DNA from: Ruminococcus sp.
Lineage (GTDB): Bacteria; Bacillota; Clostridia; Oscillospirales; Acutalibacteraceae
Direction of reading: 5' to 3'
DNA length: 64,000 nucleotides
Assembly (NCBI GenBank): GCA_017404665.1
Contig: JAFRBX010000015.1
Span: forward strand, 1 to 64,000
Numbering within the stretch: position 1 is the stretch's first letter; every line of letters starts with the position of its first letter. A program made the translations under genes and the position numbers. This document shows positions 25,522 to 34,267 of the stretch, piece by piece. The notes beneath the pieces were generated by a model that was given only the letters and a program-made list of their open reading frames with translations, was not told where the DNA came from and did no database searches.

Positions 25522-25907
25522 GATTGATCACTCCTCGATTCTTCTTCAAATTAATGTTCCGCACAATCAAAGCGCGGGCAGGATGAAAACGTCACCCTTT
25601 CTGTCTCCATTATACCCCGGCGTTGATAGAAGTCAATGACAAAAATCGACAACACTTTGTATAAATAATCAATTTTGACATGTTTATTTCTCTTCACTTA
25701 AAGATCACTGTCGAATTGCTTAAAAAAAGAGTTGTTTTTTTATGAAATGTGTTGCATTGTATTTGAAGCATAAGTGTGATAAAATAATCTAGTGTGTAAT
25801 ATCCGTTTGTTTAGATGTTTGGATAATCGGATATCTGCACGAAAGCGTCGGACAGTATGTGCAGCTTATTTTGCATCCGGTCCGATAAACGATAAGGTAG
25901 GATGTGT
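25522..25907 (+). promoter_or_regulatory. Long control region of the opp operon
   Basis: This 386-base gap separates the divergent dipeptidase gene and opp operon. TTGTAT (25757-25762) and TAAAAT (25780-25785) are 17 bases apart and form the best promoter. The leader holds two small inverted repeats, ATATCCG/CGGATAT (25799-25834) and CTGCAC/GTGCAG (25835-25864). No known riboswitch pattern is recognised, and 25,560-25,750 shows nothing else. Confidence 0.5.
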
Positions 25908-26837
25908 ATGAATTCTAAAACGCTGCTTTACATCGTCAAACGTGTGCTGCTCGCGCTGTTTACGGTATGGGTCGTTATCACGATCACCTTTTTTGTGATG
26001 CACGCCGTTCCCGGCGGTCCCTTTGTCGGCGAGAAAGCTACGACGCCTGCGGTACAGGCTGCGATGGAAGCAAAATACGGCTTGGATAAGCCGCCTCTGG
26101 AGCAATATGGTACTTATCTCAAGGATATCGTTACGAAATTTGACTTCGGACCTTCTCTGAAGCAGAGAGGCCGCATGGTTATCGACATCATCGCCGACGG
26201 CATGAAGACTTCGATGAAGCTCGGTCTGATCGCCGCGGGTGTTGCCGCCCTGATCGGTATTGTGCTGGGCGCTGTCGCGGCGCTGCGAAGGAACAAGCTG
26301 ATCGACCGTGTTATCATGGTGATTACCACGGCGTTCGTTTCGATGCCGTCGTTCATCATCGGCGCGCTGTTGCTGGCGCTTTTCTCTGTACAGCTGAGAT
26401 GGCTGCCGGCTAACGGTTCTACTGCCGCGGGACTGGTGCTTCCCATCATCACGCTCGCGCTTTACCCGATGGCGTATATCACGCGTCTGACGCGTTCCTC
26501 CATGCTGGACGTGCTGGGTCAGGATTATATCCGTACCGCGAAAGCTAAGGGTGTTTCCGGCGCGAGGATTATCTTCGGTCACGCGCTGAAGAATTCGCTG
26601 ATCCCCGTTCTGACCTATCTGGGACCGATGCTCGCCTATATCGTCACCGGTTCGCTGGTTGTTGAGCAGATCTTTGCCGTTCCCGGTATCGGACGTCAGT
26701 TCGTCAGCTCGATCACCAACCGCGATTATCCGATGATCATGGGCACGACCATCATCCTCGCGGCGCTGATCGTTATCATGAATCTCGTCACGGATATCCT
26801 CTACAAGGTAGTGGATCCGCGCATCACGTTAGAATAA
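25908..26837 (+). CDS. oppB: Oligopeptide ABC transporter permease OppB
   Basis: 309 residues, six membrane helices. It begins with the typical YIVKRVLLALFTVWVVITITFF and carries the EAA loop GQDYIRTAKAKGVSGARIIFGHALKNSLIPV near 205-235, which contacts the ATPases. ATG 25908 has AGGTAGG 6 bases upstream; an ATG at 25902 overlaps that site. First gene of oppBCDFA. Confidence 0.93.
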   Translation: MNSKTLLYIVKRVLLALFTVWVVITITFFVMHAVPGGPFVGEKATTPAVQAAMEAKYGLDKPPLEQYGTYLKDIVTKFDFGPSLKQRGRMVIDIIADGMKTSMKLGLIAAGVAALIGIVLGAVAALRRNKLIDRVIMVITTAFVSMPSFIIGALLLALFSVQLRWLPANGSTAAGLVLPIITLALYPMAYITRLTRSSMLDVLGQDYIRTAKAKGVSGARIIFGHALKNSLIPVLTYLGPMLAYIVTGSLVVEQIFAVPGIGRQFVSSITNRDYPMIMGTTIILAALIVIMNLVTDILYKVVDPRITLE

Positions 26838-26852
26838 GGGAAGGGGAGAGCT

Positions 26853-27911
26853 ATGCAAAAGAAACATTTCACCTTCCACGTCGACCTCGATATGTTCAAT
26901 CCCGCTTCGGCGAAGGATAAAGAATATATGGTGCAGATGCGCCCCTCGTCGACCTTCTTCAAGGACGGCGTCAAAAGACTGTATAAAAACAAGGTCGCTT
27001 TCGTCAGCTTCATCATCATCATCCTGATCACGCTGTCGAGCATCATCATCCCGTTCTTCTGGCCGTATTCCTATGAGGATCAGCTCGGCGTTCAGCCGGG
27101 CAAGGCGGTTGACGCCTCTTACAACAACCTCAAGCCCTTTGAGTACGGCAAGACCGAGCAGGCGCTCATCGATGACGGCGAAAGCGTATTCCCGCATATT
27201 TTCGGCACCGATTCTGCCGGAAGAGATTATTTCATCCGTGTTATCTACGGCACGCGCGTCTCTCTCGCGGTCGGCTTCTTTGCCAGCATCATCGTCCTGC
27301 TGATCGGTACGCTGGTCGGCTCGGTATCGGGTTATTTCGGCGGCAAGGTCGATTTGATCATCATGCGTATCGTCGATATCATCTACTCGCTGCCGGATAT
27401 GCTGATGGTCATCCTCCTCTCCACGGTATTGAAGATGACCTTGACTCCCGTGATCGCCGGTACGGCGCTCGAGAGCATCGGCGCGAACATCATCAGCTTG
27501 TTCATCGTTTTCGCTCTGCTGTATTGGGTCAGCATGTCACGTCTGATCCGCGGTCAGATTCTTTCCTTACGCGAGCAGGAGTATGTCCTTTCGGCACGCG
27601 CAACGGGCGCAAAGGGCAAGTGGATCATCACCAAGCACCTGATTCCCAACTGCATCAGTGTTGTTATCATTTCTGCCGCGCTGCAGATCCCCTCGGCGAT
27701 CTTCACCGAGAGCTATCTGTCGTTCTTAGGACTCGGCGTTAACGCGCCGATGCCCTCGCTGGGTTCATTAGCGTCCGAAGCGCTGAACGGTCTGGCGAGC
27801 TACCCTTACCGACTGGTTATCCCGGCGGTAGTCATTTCGCTGATTGTCCTCAGCCTCAACCTCTTCGGCGACGGTCTCAGAGACGCGTTCGACCCGAAGC
27901 TCAATGACTAA
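26853..27911 (+). CDS. oppC: Oligopeptide ABC transporter permease OppC
   Basis: 352 residues. The cytosolic N-terminus is followed by a first helix near 48-68 and an extended outer loop (FGTDSAGRDYF near 117-127, the usual OppC mark), then five more helices. The EAA loop is QEYVLSARATGAKGKWIITKHLIPN near 238-262. It starts 15 bases after oppB with GGAAGGGGAG upstream. It pairs with OppB to form the membrane channel. Confidence 0.93.
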   Translation: MQKKHFTFHVDLDMFNPASAKDKEYMVQMRPSSTFFKDGVKRLYKNKVAFVSFIIIILITLSSIIIPFFWPYSYEDQLGVQPGKAVDASYNNLKPFEYGKTEQALIDDGESVFPHIFGTDSAGRDYFIRVIYGTRVSLAVGFFASIIVLLIGTLVGSVSGYFGGKVDLIIMRIVDIIYSLPDMLMVILLSTVLKMTLTPVIAGTALESIGANIISLFIVFALLYWVSMSRLIRGQILSLREQEYVLSARATGAKGKWIITKHLIPNCISVVIISAALQIPSAIFTESYLSFLGLGVNAPMPSLGSLASEALNGLASYPYRLVIPAVVISLIVLSLNLFGDGLRDAFDPKLND

Positions 27912-27923
27912 GGAGGCGCGGAC

Positions 27924-28943
27924 ATGGCATTATTAGAAGTTAAAAATCTACAGACCTCTTTCTTTACCGACGCAGGTGAAGTCAAGGCGGTCAACGACGT
28001 ATCCTTTACCCTTGACAGGGGAAAGGTACTGGGTATCGTAGGAGAATCCGGTTCGGGCAAGTCCGTTACCGCTTACTCGATCATGCAGATCCTCGCCGGC
28101 ACCGGCAAGATTATCGGCGGTTCGGTGAAGCTGGACGGTCAGGAGCTGGTCGGCGCGGGTGAAAAGGTCATGAAAACCGTCCGCGGCAACAAGATCTCCA
28201 TCATCTTCCAGGACCCGATGACCTCCCTCAATCCCACCTATACGATTGGCAGACAGCTGATGGAAGCCATCATGCTGCATACTAACCGCAATAAGAAGCA
28301 GGCATATGAGCGCGCGGTCGAGATGCTGCGGCTTGTCAACATCAACGAGCCTGAAAAGCGTATGAAGCAGTATCCGTTCGAGCATTCAGGCGGTATGCGT
28401 CAGCGTGTTATGATCGCGATGGCGCTCGCGTGTGAGCCTGATATCCTGATTGCGGACGAGCCTACCACTGCGCTGGACGTTACCATTCAGGCGCAGATTC
28501 TCGAGCTGATGGGCACCCTGCAGGAGGAACTCGGCATGGCGATCATCATGATCACCCACGATCTGGGCGTTGTCGCGCAGATGTGCGACGAGGTCGTCGT
28601 CATGTATGCCGGCTCGATCTGCGAGCAGGGCACGGCGGACGAGATCTTCTATAACCCCAAGCATGAATACACCAAGGGTTTGATGCGCTCGATCCCGACT
28701 GCCGATACAGCGGGCAAGAAGCTCAAGCCCATCACCGGCACGCCTATCGACCTGCTGAATATGCCCAAGGGCTGTCCGTTCGCGCCGCGCTGTGACAACG
28801 CGATGAAGATATGTATTTCCCACTGCGCCGAGCGCATGCAGATCAACGAGGATCATGCGGCGGCATGCTGGATGAACGTCAAAGCAGGTCTCGACAGCGG
28901 CGAGATCGTAATAGACGAGGAAGGCGGTGACAGCCATGAGTGA
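27924..28943 (+). CDS. oppD: Oligopeptide ABC transporter ATPase OppD
   Basis: 339 residues. Walker A GESGSGKS near 39-46, Q-loop QDPMTSLNP, signature HSGGMRQR near 154-161, Walker B ILIADEPT near 174-181, His switch THD. The C-terminal oligopeptide-type domain has the CPFAPRC...C cysteines (near 285-311), which in related transporters bind an Fe-S cluster. It overlaps oppF by 8 bases. Confidence 0.94.
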   Translation: MALLEVKNLQTSFFTDAGEVKAVNDVSFTLDRGKVLGIVGESGSGKSVTAYSIMQILAGTGKIIGGSVKLDGQELVGAGEKVMKTVRGNKISIIFQDPMTSLNPTYTIGRQLMEAIMLHTNRNKKQAYERAVEMLRLVNINEPEKRMKQYPFEHSGGMRQRVMIAMALACEPDILIADEPTTALDVTIQAQILELMGTLQEELGMAIIMITHDLGVVAQMCDEVVVMYAGSICEQGTADEIFYNPKHEYTKGLMRSIPTADTAGKKLKPITGTPIDLLNMPKGCPFAPRCDNAMKICISHCAERMQINEDHAAACWMNVKAGLDSGEIVIDEEGGDSHE

Positions 28944-29916
28944 GAATCGTCCTCTGATTGAAGTAAAAGATCTGAAAGAGTATTTCAACATCAATACCGG
29001 TATGTTCCGCTCCAAGCCGCTGAAAGCGGTAGACGGCGTTTCTTTCGCTATCAAAAAGGGTGAGACGCTCGGTCTCGTCGGCGAATCCGGCTGCGGCAAG
29101 ACCACCGTAGGCAGAACGCTGCTCCATCTGTATAAGCCCACCGGCGGTGAGATCCGGTATAACGGCAAGCTGATCAAAACAAATGCCGATATCAAGGAGT
29201 TCCGCAAAAAAGCGACCATGGTATTTCAGGATCCTTATTCGTCGCTGAATCCCCGCATGACGGTTTCGGATATCATCGGCGAGCCGCTTGACGTCCACAA
29301 GCTGGTCAAGGGCAAGAAGGAGCGTCAGGAGCGCATCCTCGAGCTGATGGGTTACGTCGGACTGAACAGCGAGCACGCCGCGCGTTACGCGCACGAGTTT
29401 TCCGGCGGTCAGCGTCAGCGCATCGGCATTGCGCGTTCGCTGGCGGTCAATCCCGATTTCATCGTCTGCGACGAGCCGGTATCGGCGCTCGACGTCAGTA
29501 TTCAGGCGCAGGTCATCAATATGTTTGACGAGCTGCAGGAAAAGCTGGGACTGACCTATCTGTTCATCGCCCATGACCTGCTGGTTGTGCGGCATATCTC
29601 CGACCGCATCGCCGTAATGTATCTTGGCAGGATGGTGGAGCTTGCTCCCGCCGCTGAGATCTATGACAGACCGCTCCATCCATACAGCAAATCGCTGCTT
29701 TCTGCGGTTCCCGTTCCCGATCCCAAGGTCGCGAGAGCCAACAAGCGTATCGTGCTGACCGGCGATATCCCCAGCCCGCTGAATGCGCCCTCCGGCTGTC
29801 CGTTCCGCACCCGCTGTCAGTATGCCTGCGACAAGTGCGCCGAGAGCATGCCTCCCTTTGAAGAGGTCTCGACAGGGCATTTTGTCGCCTGTCACTGCCT
29901 CGCGGAGATCAACTAA
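28936..29916 (+). CDS. oppF: Oligopeptide ABC transporter ATPase OppF
   Basis: 326 residues. Walker A GESGCGKT near 46-53, signature FSGGQRQR near 155-162, Walker [13 protein letters not shown], His switch AHD, and a C-terminal CPFRTRC...C cysteine motif. ATG 28936 lies inside the end of oppD; a GTG at 28927 is less likely. With OppD it forms the ATPase pair driving peptide import. Confidence 0.94.
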   Translation: MSENRPLIEVKDLKEYFNINTGMFRSKPLKAVDGVSFAIKKGETLGLVGESGCGKTTVGRTLLHLYKPTGGEIRYNGKLIKTNADIKEFRKKATMVFQDPYSSLNPRMTVSDIIGEPLDVHKLVKGKKERQERILELMGYVGLNSEHAARYAHEFSGGQRQRIGIARSLAVNPDFIVCDEPVSALDVSIQAQVINMFDELQEKLGLTYLFIAHDLLVVRHISDRIAVMYLGRMVELAPAAEIYDRPLHPYSKSLLSAVPVPDPKVARANKRIVLTGDIPSPLNAPSGCPFRTRCQYACDKCAESMPPFEEVSTGHFVACHCLAEIN

Positions 29917-29923
29917 GGTAAAC

Positions 29924-29949
29924 TGTACAGGAAAAAACAGACCTGTACA
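29924..29949 (+). promoter_or_regulatory. Intercistronic hairpin between oppF and oppA
   Basis: TGTACAGG (29924-29931) pairs perfectly with CCTGTACA (29942-29949) around a 10-base loop. It lies in the only sizeable gap of the operon, just before oppA. Such structures often protect a downstream mRNA segment so that the binding protein is made in excess; that role is inferred. Confidence 0.5.
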
Positions 29950-29986
29950 AAAATATATTTTCATCATTAGAAAGGAATGACCGAAA

Positions 29987-31810
29987 ATGAAAATCAAAAA
30001 GATGCTCGCTCTGGTACTGGCTGTTATCATGGTAGTCAGTCTGGCGGCGTGCGGCGGCAGCGCCGGCGGCGACGCTGCGAACGCTACCTCTATCGCAGTA
30101 TGTCTGGCTTCCGAGCCCGACACCATTGACCCCGCTCTCAACTCTGCTGTTGACGGCGCGACCCTGCTGATCCATCTGTTCTCCGGCCTTGCCAAGTGGG
30201 CGCAGAAGGATGACGGTACTCTCGAAATCGTTCCCGATGCTGCCAAGGAACTGGTAGAAGGCGTTGAGAACGAGGACGGCACCGTGACCTACACCTACAC
30301 CCTGCGCGACGGTCTCAAGTGGTCTGACGGTCAGGACGTCACTGCGGGCGATTTCGAGTTTGCTTGGCAGAGAGCCGCTTCTCTGGAGCTTGCAGCTGAC
30401 TACGGCTACATGTTTGAGGTTGTTGACGGTTATGCCGATATCGTTGATGTTGATGACGACGGCAACGCCAAGAACCCCGACGCAAAGCTGAACGTCAAGG
30501 CTGTTGATGACAAGACTCTGGAGGTCACACTGGCTAACGCTGTTCCTTACTGGAACGAGCTGCTTGCTTTCCCGGTATACTTCCCTGTTCGTGAAGATGT
30601 TGTTTCCGACGACGGCTGGGCTACTGATCCTGCGACCTATGTCTGCAACGGTATGTACAAGCTCGACAGCTGGGATCACAACTCCCTGATCACCCTGACC
30701 AAGAACGCCGATCATCCCGACGCTGCTGAGGTCACTATGGATACCATCAACTTCTACCTCTCCGACGATGCCAATAACCAGCTCTCCAACTTCAAGAACG
30801 GCGAGTGGCTGCTGATCGACGATGTTCCCACCAACGAGATCGCTTCCATCAAGGCTGAGTATCCCGACGAGTTCTTTAACGTCGGTCAGATCGGCACCTA
30901 CTATGTATGCTGGAATGTCAACGAGGATATCCTCCCCGAGGGCTCCGACCTGGAAGGCGCCGAGGCCGAGACCGCTAAAGCTGAGATCCGCAAGGCTGTT
31001 TCTCTGCTGCTCGACCGCAACTACATCGTTGACGAAATTGCTCAGGGCGGTCAGCTTCCCGCTTCCTCCTTCGTAGCGATGGGTCTTACCGATGCTGACG
31101 GTTCCGAGTTCTACAAGAACACCGGCTTCTCCTCCGACTTTGACGGTTACTTCAACACCTCCGCTGACGCGCTCGAGTCCAACTTCGACTCCGCGATCGA
31201 GACCCTGAAGAAGTACTATGACTATGACGAGGCTGAGGGCAAGTTCACCAACTTCCCGACCATGACCTATCTGTACAACACTTCCGAAGGTCACAAGGCG
31301 ATCGGCGAGTACATCCAGTCCGCTCTGGCTAACGTCGGCATCACCATGAACATGGAGAACCAGGAATGGGCTACCTTCCTGAACACCCGTAAGGCGGGCG
31401 ATTATTCCATCGCTCGTAACGGCTGGCTGGCTGACTACAACGATCCGATCTGCTTCCTCGATATGTGGACCACCGCCTCCGGCAACAACGACGTCCAGTA
31501 CGGCAAGGGCGACCACGAGAGCGTCGCGGCTTACAGCCTCGACCTGACCGACCTCGGCTATGACACCAAGGTCGAGAACGGCACTTGGGCTGAGACCTAT
31601 GATGTACTGATTTCCGACATCAAGTCCTGCACCGATAACGACACCCGCTATAAGCTCATGCACAAGGCTGAGGATATGCTGATGGATACCGGCTGCCTGA
31701 CTCCCATCTACTACTACACCGACCTGTACATGCTGTCTAAGACCGTGAAGGGCTTCTTCTCCAACCCGCTCGGCTACAAGTACTTCATGTACACCACCGT
31801 TGAGGCGTAA
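29987..31810 (+). CDS. oppA: Oligopeptide-binding lipoprotein OppA
   Basis: 607 residues. A lipoprotein signal peptide ends in LAAC (Cys22), followed by a Gly/Ala linker and the SBP_bac_5 fold. Family landmarks are ASEPDTIDPALNS near 38-50, RDGLKWSDGQDVTAGDFEFAWQRA near 105-128 and ARNGWLADYNDPICFLDMW near 475-493. It is anchored to the outer membrane leaflet and delivers peptides to OppBCDF. Unusually it follows the ATPase genes. A near-copy with a dockerin instead of the lipid anchor follows at 31994. Confidence 0.94.
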   Translation: MKIKKMLALVLAVIMVVSLAACGGSAGGDAANATSIAVCLASEPDTIDPALNSAVDGATLLIHLFSGLAKWAQKDDGTLEIVPDAAKELVEGVENEDGTVTYTYTLRDGLKWSDGQDVTAGDFEFAWQRAASLELAADYGYMFEVVDGYADIVDVDDDGNAKNPDAKLNVKAVDDKTLEVTLANAVPYWNELLAFPVYFPVREDVVSDDGWATDPATYVCNGMYKLDSWDHNSLITLTKNADHPDAAEVTMDTINFYLSDDANNQLSNFKNGEWLLIDDVPTNEIASIKAEYPDEFFNVGQIGTYYVCWNVNEDILPEGSDLEGAEAETAKAEIRKAVSLLLDRNYIVDEIAQGGQLPASSFVAMGLTDADGSEFYKNTGFSSDFDGYFNTSADALESNFDSAIETLKKYYDYDEAEGKFTNFPTMTYLYNTSEGHKAIGEYIQSALANVGITMNMENQEWATFLNTRKAGDYSIARNGWLADYNDPICFLDMWTTASGNNDVQYGKGDHESVAAYSLDLTDLGYDTKVENGTWAETYDVLISDIKSCTDNDTRYKLMHKAEDMLMDTGCLTPIYYYTDLYMLSKTVKGFFSNPLGYKYFMYTTVEA

Positions 31811-31839
31811 TCGTTTATCTGATTCATATGAACAAAACC

Positions 31840-31872
31840 GGGGTAACTCCATTGTGAGTTACCCCATTTTTT
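31840..31872 (+). terminator. Intrinsic terminator of the opp operon
   Basis: A perfect 10-bp stem (GGGGTAACTC / GAGTTACCCC) with a 6-base loop is followed by ATTTTTT. It separates oppA from its dockerin-bearing paralogue, which has its own promoter. Confidence 0.93.
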
Positions 31873-31935
31873 CTGCGGCACGATAGCTCTTCAAGTCTGT
31901 TCCCGTTCTTGTCGGACAATATCAGTTTGTCAGGA

Positions 31936-31964
31936 TTGAAATCCGGATACCGCTATGCTATAAT
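31936..31964 (+). promoter_or_regulatory. Promoter of the dockerin-binding-protein gene
   Basis: TTGAAA (31936-31941) and TATAAT (31959-31964) are 17 bases apart, and TGC precedes the -10 (extended -10). This strong promoter lies 30 bases before the start codon. Confidence 0.85.
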
Positions 31965-31993
31965 AACCGTAAAAGATGAAGAGGAGGTTAATT

Positions 31994-33994
31994 ATGTTCA
32001 AAAAAACGATATCCCTGTTGACTGCTGTGGCATTGCTCCTTTCGGCTTTGATTTCCGGCGTTCATGCGGCGTCCATCATCGGCGACGCTGACGGCGACGG
32101 AGAAGTCACCGTTGTTGATGTAACCGTTATCCGGCGTCATATCGCTTCGATACCGGTAAATGCAAGCTTCAATGAGAGCGCTGCCGATTCTGACGGTGAC
32201 GGTAAGGTAACTCTCCTTGACGCGACCTTCATCCAGCGCTCGTTGTCAAAGCTCAAGGATAAAGAGCCCGCCTCTATCTCAGTATGTCTGGCTTCCGAGC
32301 CCGACACCCTTGATCCCGCGCTTAACTCCGCTGTTGACGGCATGTCACTGTTGGCGCATTTATTCTCCGGACTCGCTAAATGGGAGCAGAAGGATGACGG
32401 TACCCTCGGGATCGTTCCCGATGCTGCCGAAGAATTGGTGGAAGGCATTGAAAATGAGGACGGCACCGTGACCTACACCTACACCCTGCGCGACGGTCTC
32501 AAGTGGTCAGACGGCAAGAAAGTCACTGCCGGCGATTTCGAGTTCGCATGGCAGAGAGCGGCTTCTCCGGAGCTTTCCGCCGATTACAGCTATATGTTTG
32601 AGATCGTTGACGGTTACAGCGAGGTTTGGGAATATGATGACGACTGGGAGTTAGTTAACCCCGATGCGAGGCTGAACGTCGAGGCTGTTGATGATAAGAC
32701 CCTCAGGGTCACGCTGACCAACGCTGTTCCTTACTGGAACGAGCTGCTGGCTTTCCCGGTGTTTTTCCCTGTCCGTGAAGATATTGTTTCCGACGACAGC
32801 TGGGCGACCGATCCCGCGACCTATGTCTGCAACGGTCTGTATACCCTCGATAGCTGGGAGCATGACAACCTGATCACTCTGAAGAAGAACGCCGATCACC
32901 CCGATGTCGAAAAAGTTACCATGGATACCATAGAATTCTGGCTCTCAGACGACGCCGAAGATCAGTTTGCTAAATTCAAAAGCGGCGAATGGCTGTTGAT
33001 CGACGACGTCCCCGCCAATGAGCTTGCTTCCATCAAAGCAGAGTATCCCGATGAGTTTTTCGACGTCGGTCAGGTGGGTACCTATTTTGTGATCTGGAAC
33101 GTCAACAATAATATCCTCCCCGCGCGTTCGAGACTGAAAGGCGTAGAGGCTGAGAATGCCAAGGCGGAGATCCGCAAGGCTGTTTCTCTGCTGATCGACC
33201 GCAACTATATCGTCGATGAGATCGCTCAGGGCGGTCAGCTTCCCGCCTCCACCTTTGTCGCGTTGGGCATGACCGACGCCGACGGTTCTCAGTTCTGTCA
33301 GAATACAGGCGTCAGCGAGCTGTTCGACGGTTACTATGATGTGTCTGCCGAGGCTTTCGAAGATAACGCGGCGTCTGCTGTTAACACGCTGAAGAAGTAT
33401 TATCATTATGATGAGGCTTCCGGTAAGTTTACCGATTTTCCTGCTCTGACCTATGTGTACAATACGTCAGCAGGTCACCGTGCAATCAGCGAGAGTATTC
33501 AGTCCGATTTGGCAAAATACGGCATCACAATGCGCATGGAGAGCTGTGACTGGTGGGAGTTTCTGAACGTTCGGCTGGACGGCGACTTCTCCATCGCGCG
33601 TAACGGCTGGCTGGCTGACTACAACGATCCGATCAGTTTTCTCGACATGTGGACGACCGTTTCCGGCAATAACGACGTCCAGTACGGCAAGGGCAGCCAC
33701 GCCGGCGTCAAGGCATACAGCCTCGATCTGACCGACCTCGGCTATGATGTCAAGGTCGAGAACGGCACATGGGCACAGACCTATGATGTGCTCATCTCTG
33801 CCATCAAGTCCTGCACCGACAACGACACCCGCTACAAGCTCATGCACAGGGCTGAGGATATGCTGATGGATACCGGCTGTCTGACGCCTATCTACTACTA
33901 CACCGACCTGTATATGCTTTCGAAGTCTGTCAAGGGCTTCTTCTCCACTCCGCTCGGCTGCAAGTACTTTATGTATACCACTGTTGAGGCGTAA
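31994..33994 (+). CDS. Dockerin-bearing oligopeptide-binding protein
   Basis: 666 residues. The signal peptide (MFKKTISLLTAVALLLSALI...) ends in HAAS with no lipobox Cys, so the protein should be released. Residues about 29-88 form a type I dockerin with two calcium loops (DADGDGEVTVVD and DSDGDGKVTLLD), placed at the N-terminus, which is unusual. From about 95 to the end it is an SBP_bac_5 protein colinear with OppA upstream, with long identical stretches (RDGLKWSDG, ARNGWLADYNDP, SAIKSCTDNDTRYKLMH). It probably docks on a cohesin scaffold and captures peptides there. ATG 31994 follows GAGGAGG. Confidence 0.9.
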   Translation: MFKKTISLLTAVALLLSALISGVHAASIIGDADGDGEVTVVDVTVIRRHIASIPVNASFNESAADSDGDGKVTLLDATFIQRSLSKLKDKEPASISVCLASEPDTLDPALNSAVDGMSLLAHLFSGLAKWEQKDDGTLGIVPDAAEELVEGIENEDGTVTYTYTLRDGLKWSDGKKVTAGDFEFAWQRAASPELSADYSYMFEIVDGYSEVWEYDDDWELVNPDARLNVEAVDDKTLRVTLTNAVPYWNELLAFPVFFPVREDIVSDDSWATDPATYVCNGLYTLDSWEHDNLITLKKNADHPDVEKVTMDTIEFWLSDDAEDQFAKFKSGEWLLIDDVPANELASIKAEYPDEFFDVGQVGTYFVIWNVNNNILPARSRLKGVEAENAKAEIRKAVSLLIDRNYIVDEIAQGGQLPASTFVALGMTDADGSQFCQNTGVSELFDGYYDVSAEAFEDNAASAVNTLKKYYHYDEASGKFTDFPALTYVYNTSAGHRAISESIQSDLAKYGITMRMESCDWWEFLNVRLDGDFSIARNGWLADYNDPISFLDMWTTVSGNNDVQYGKGSHAGVKAYSLDLTDLGYDVKVENGTWAQTYDVLISAIKSCTDNDTRYKLMHRAEDMLMDTGCLTPIYYYTDLYMLSKSVKGFFSTPLGCKYFMYTTVEA

Positions 33995-34070
33995 CAACTG
34001 TTTGATTGAAGCAGTACCGAACGGGAAAGTGAACTGCTTCTGACAGAGATAAAAATCTATTATATTGAAC

Positions 34071-34115
34071 GGCGCTGTGAAGGATGAAGTGTCATTCTTC
34101 ACAGCGCCTTTTTTA
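34071..34115 (+). terminator. Strong intrinsic terminator
   Basis: GGCGCTGTGAAG (34071-34082) pairs with CTTCACAGCGCC (34097-34108), the stem extending inward with G-T pairs to a 4-base loop, followed by seven T residues. It ends the dockerin-binding-protein transcript. Confidence 0.95.
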
Positions 34116-34137
34116 TGATGTTTTGCAGTACCGATGA

Positions 34138-34219
34138 TTGACTTTTGTGTATCTACCAGTTATAATTAGTGTAAGTGGAAATGAGTAAACCGTTTGTTTT
34201 TTTGCTGAACGGCTTACTC
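34138..34219 (+). promoter_or_regulatory. Promoter and leader hairpin of the Sas6-like gene
   Basis: TTGACT (34138-34143) and TATAAT (34161-34166) are 17 bases apart. The leader forms a long hairpin: GAGTAA-A-CCGTT (34183-34194) with AACGG-C-TTACTC (34208-34219), with a T-rich loop. It may protect the mRNA of this secreted protein. Confidence 0.85.
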
Positions 34220-34267
34220 AGGTCTGATCAGAGGGATTGAAATTAAATGAAAAACGGAGGGATTGAT

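Noticed and set aside
29909..31852. A 647-codon minus-strand open frame opposite oppA
   Set aside because: It is the shadow of a GC-rich gene with strong codon bias; the plus strand encodes a clear lipoprotein with family motifs.
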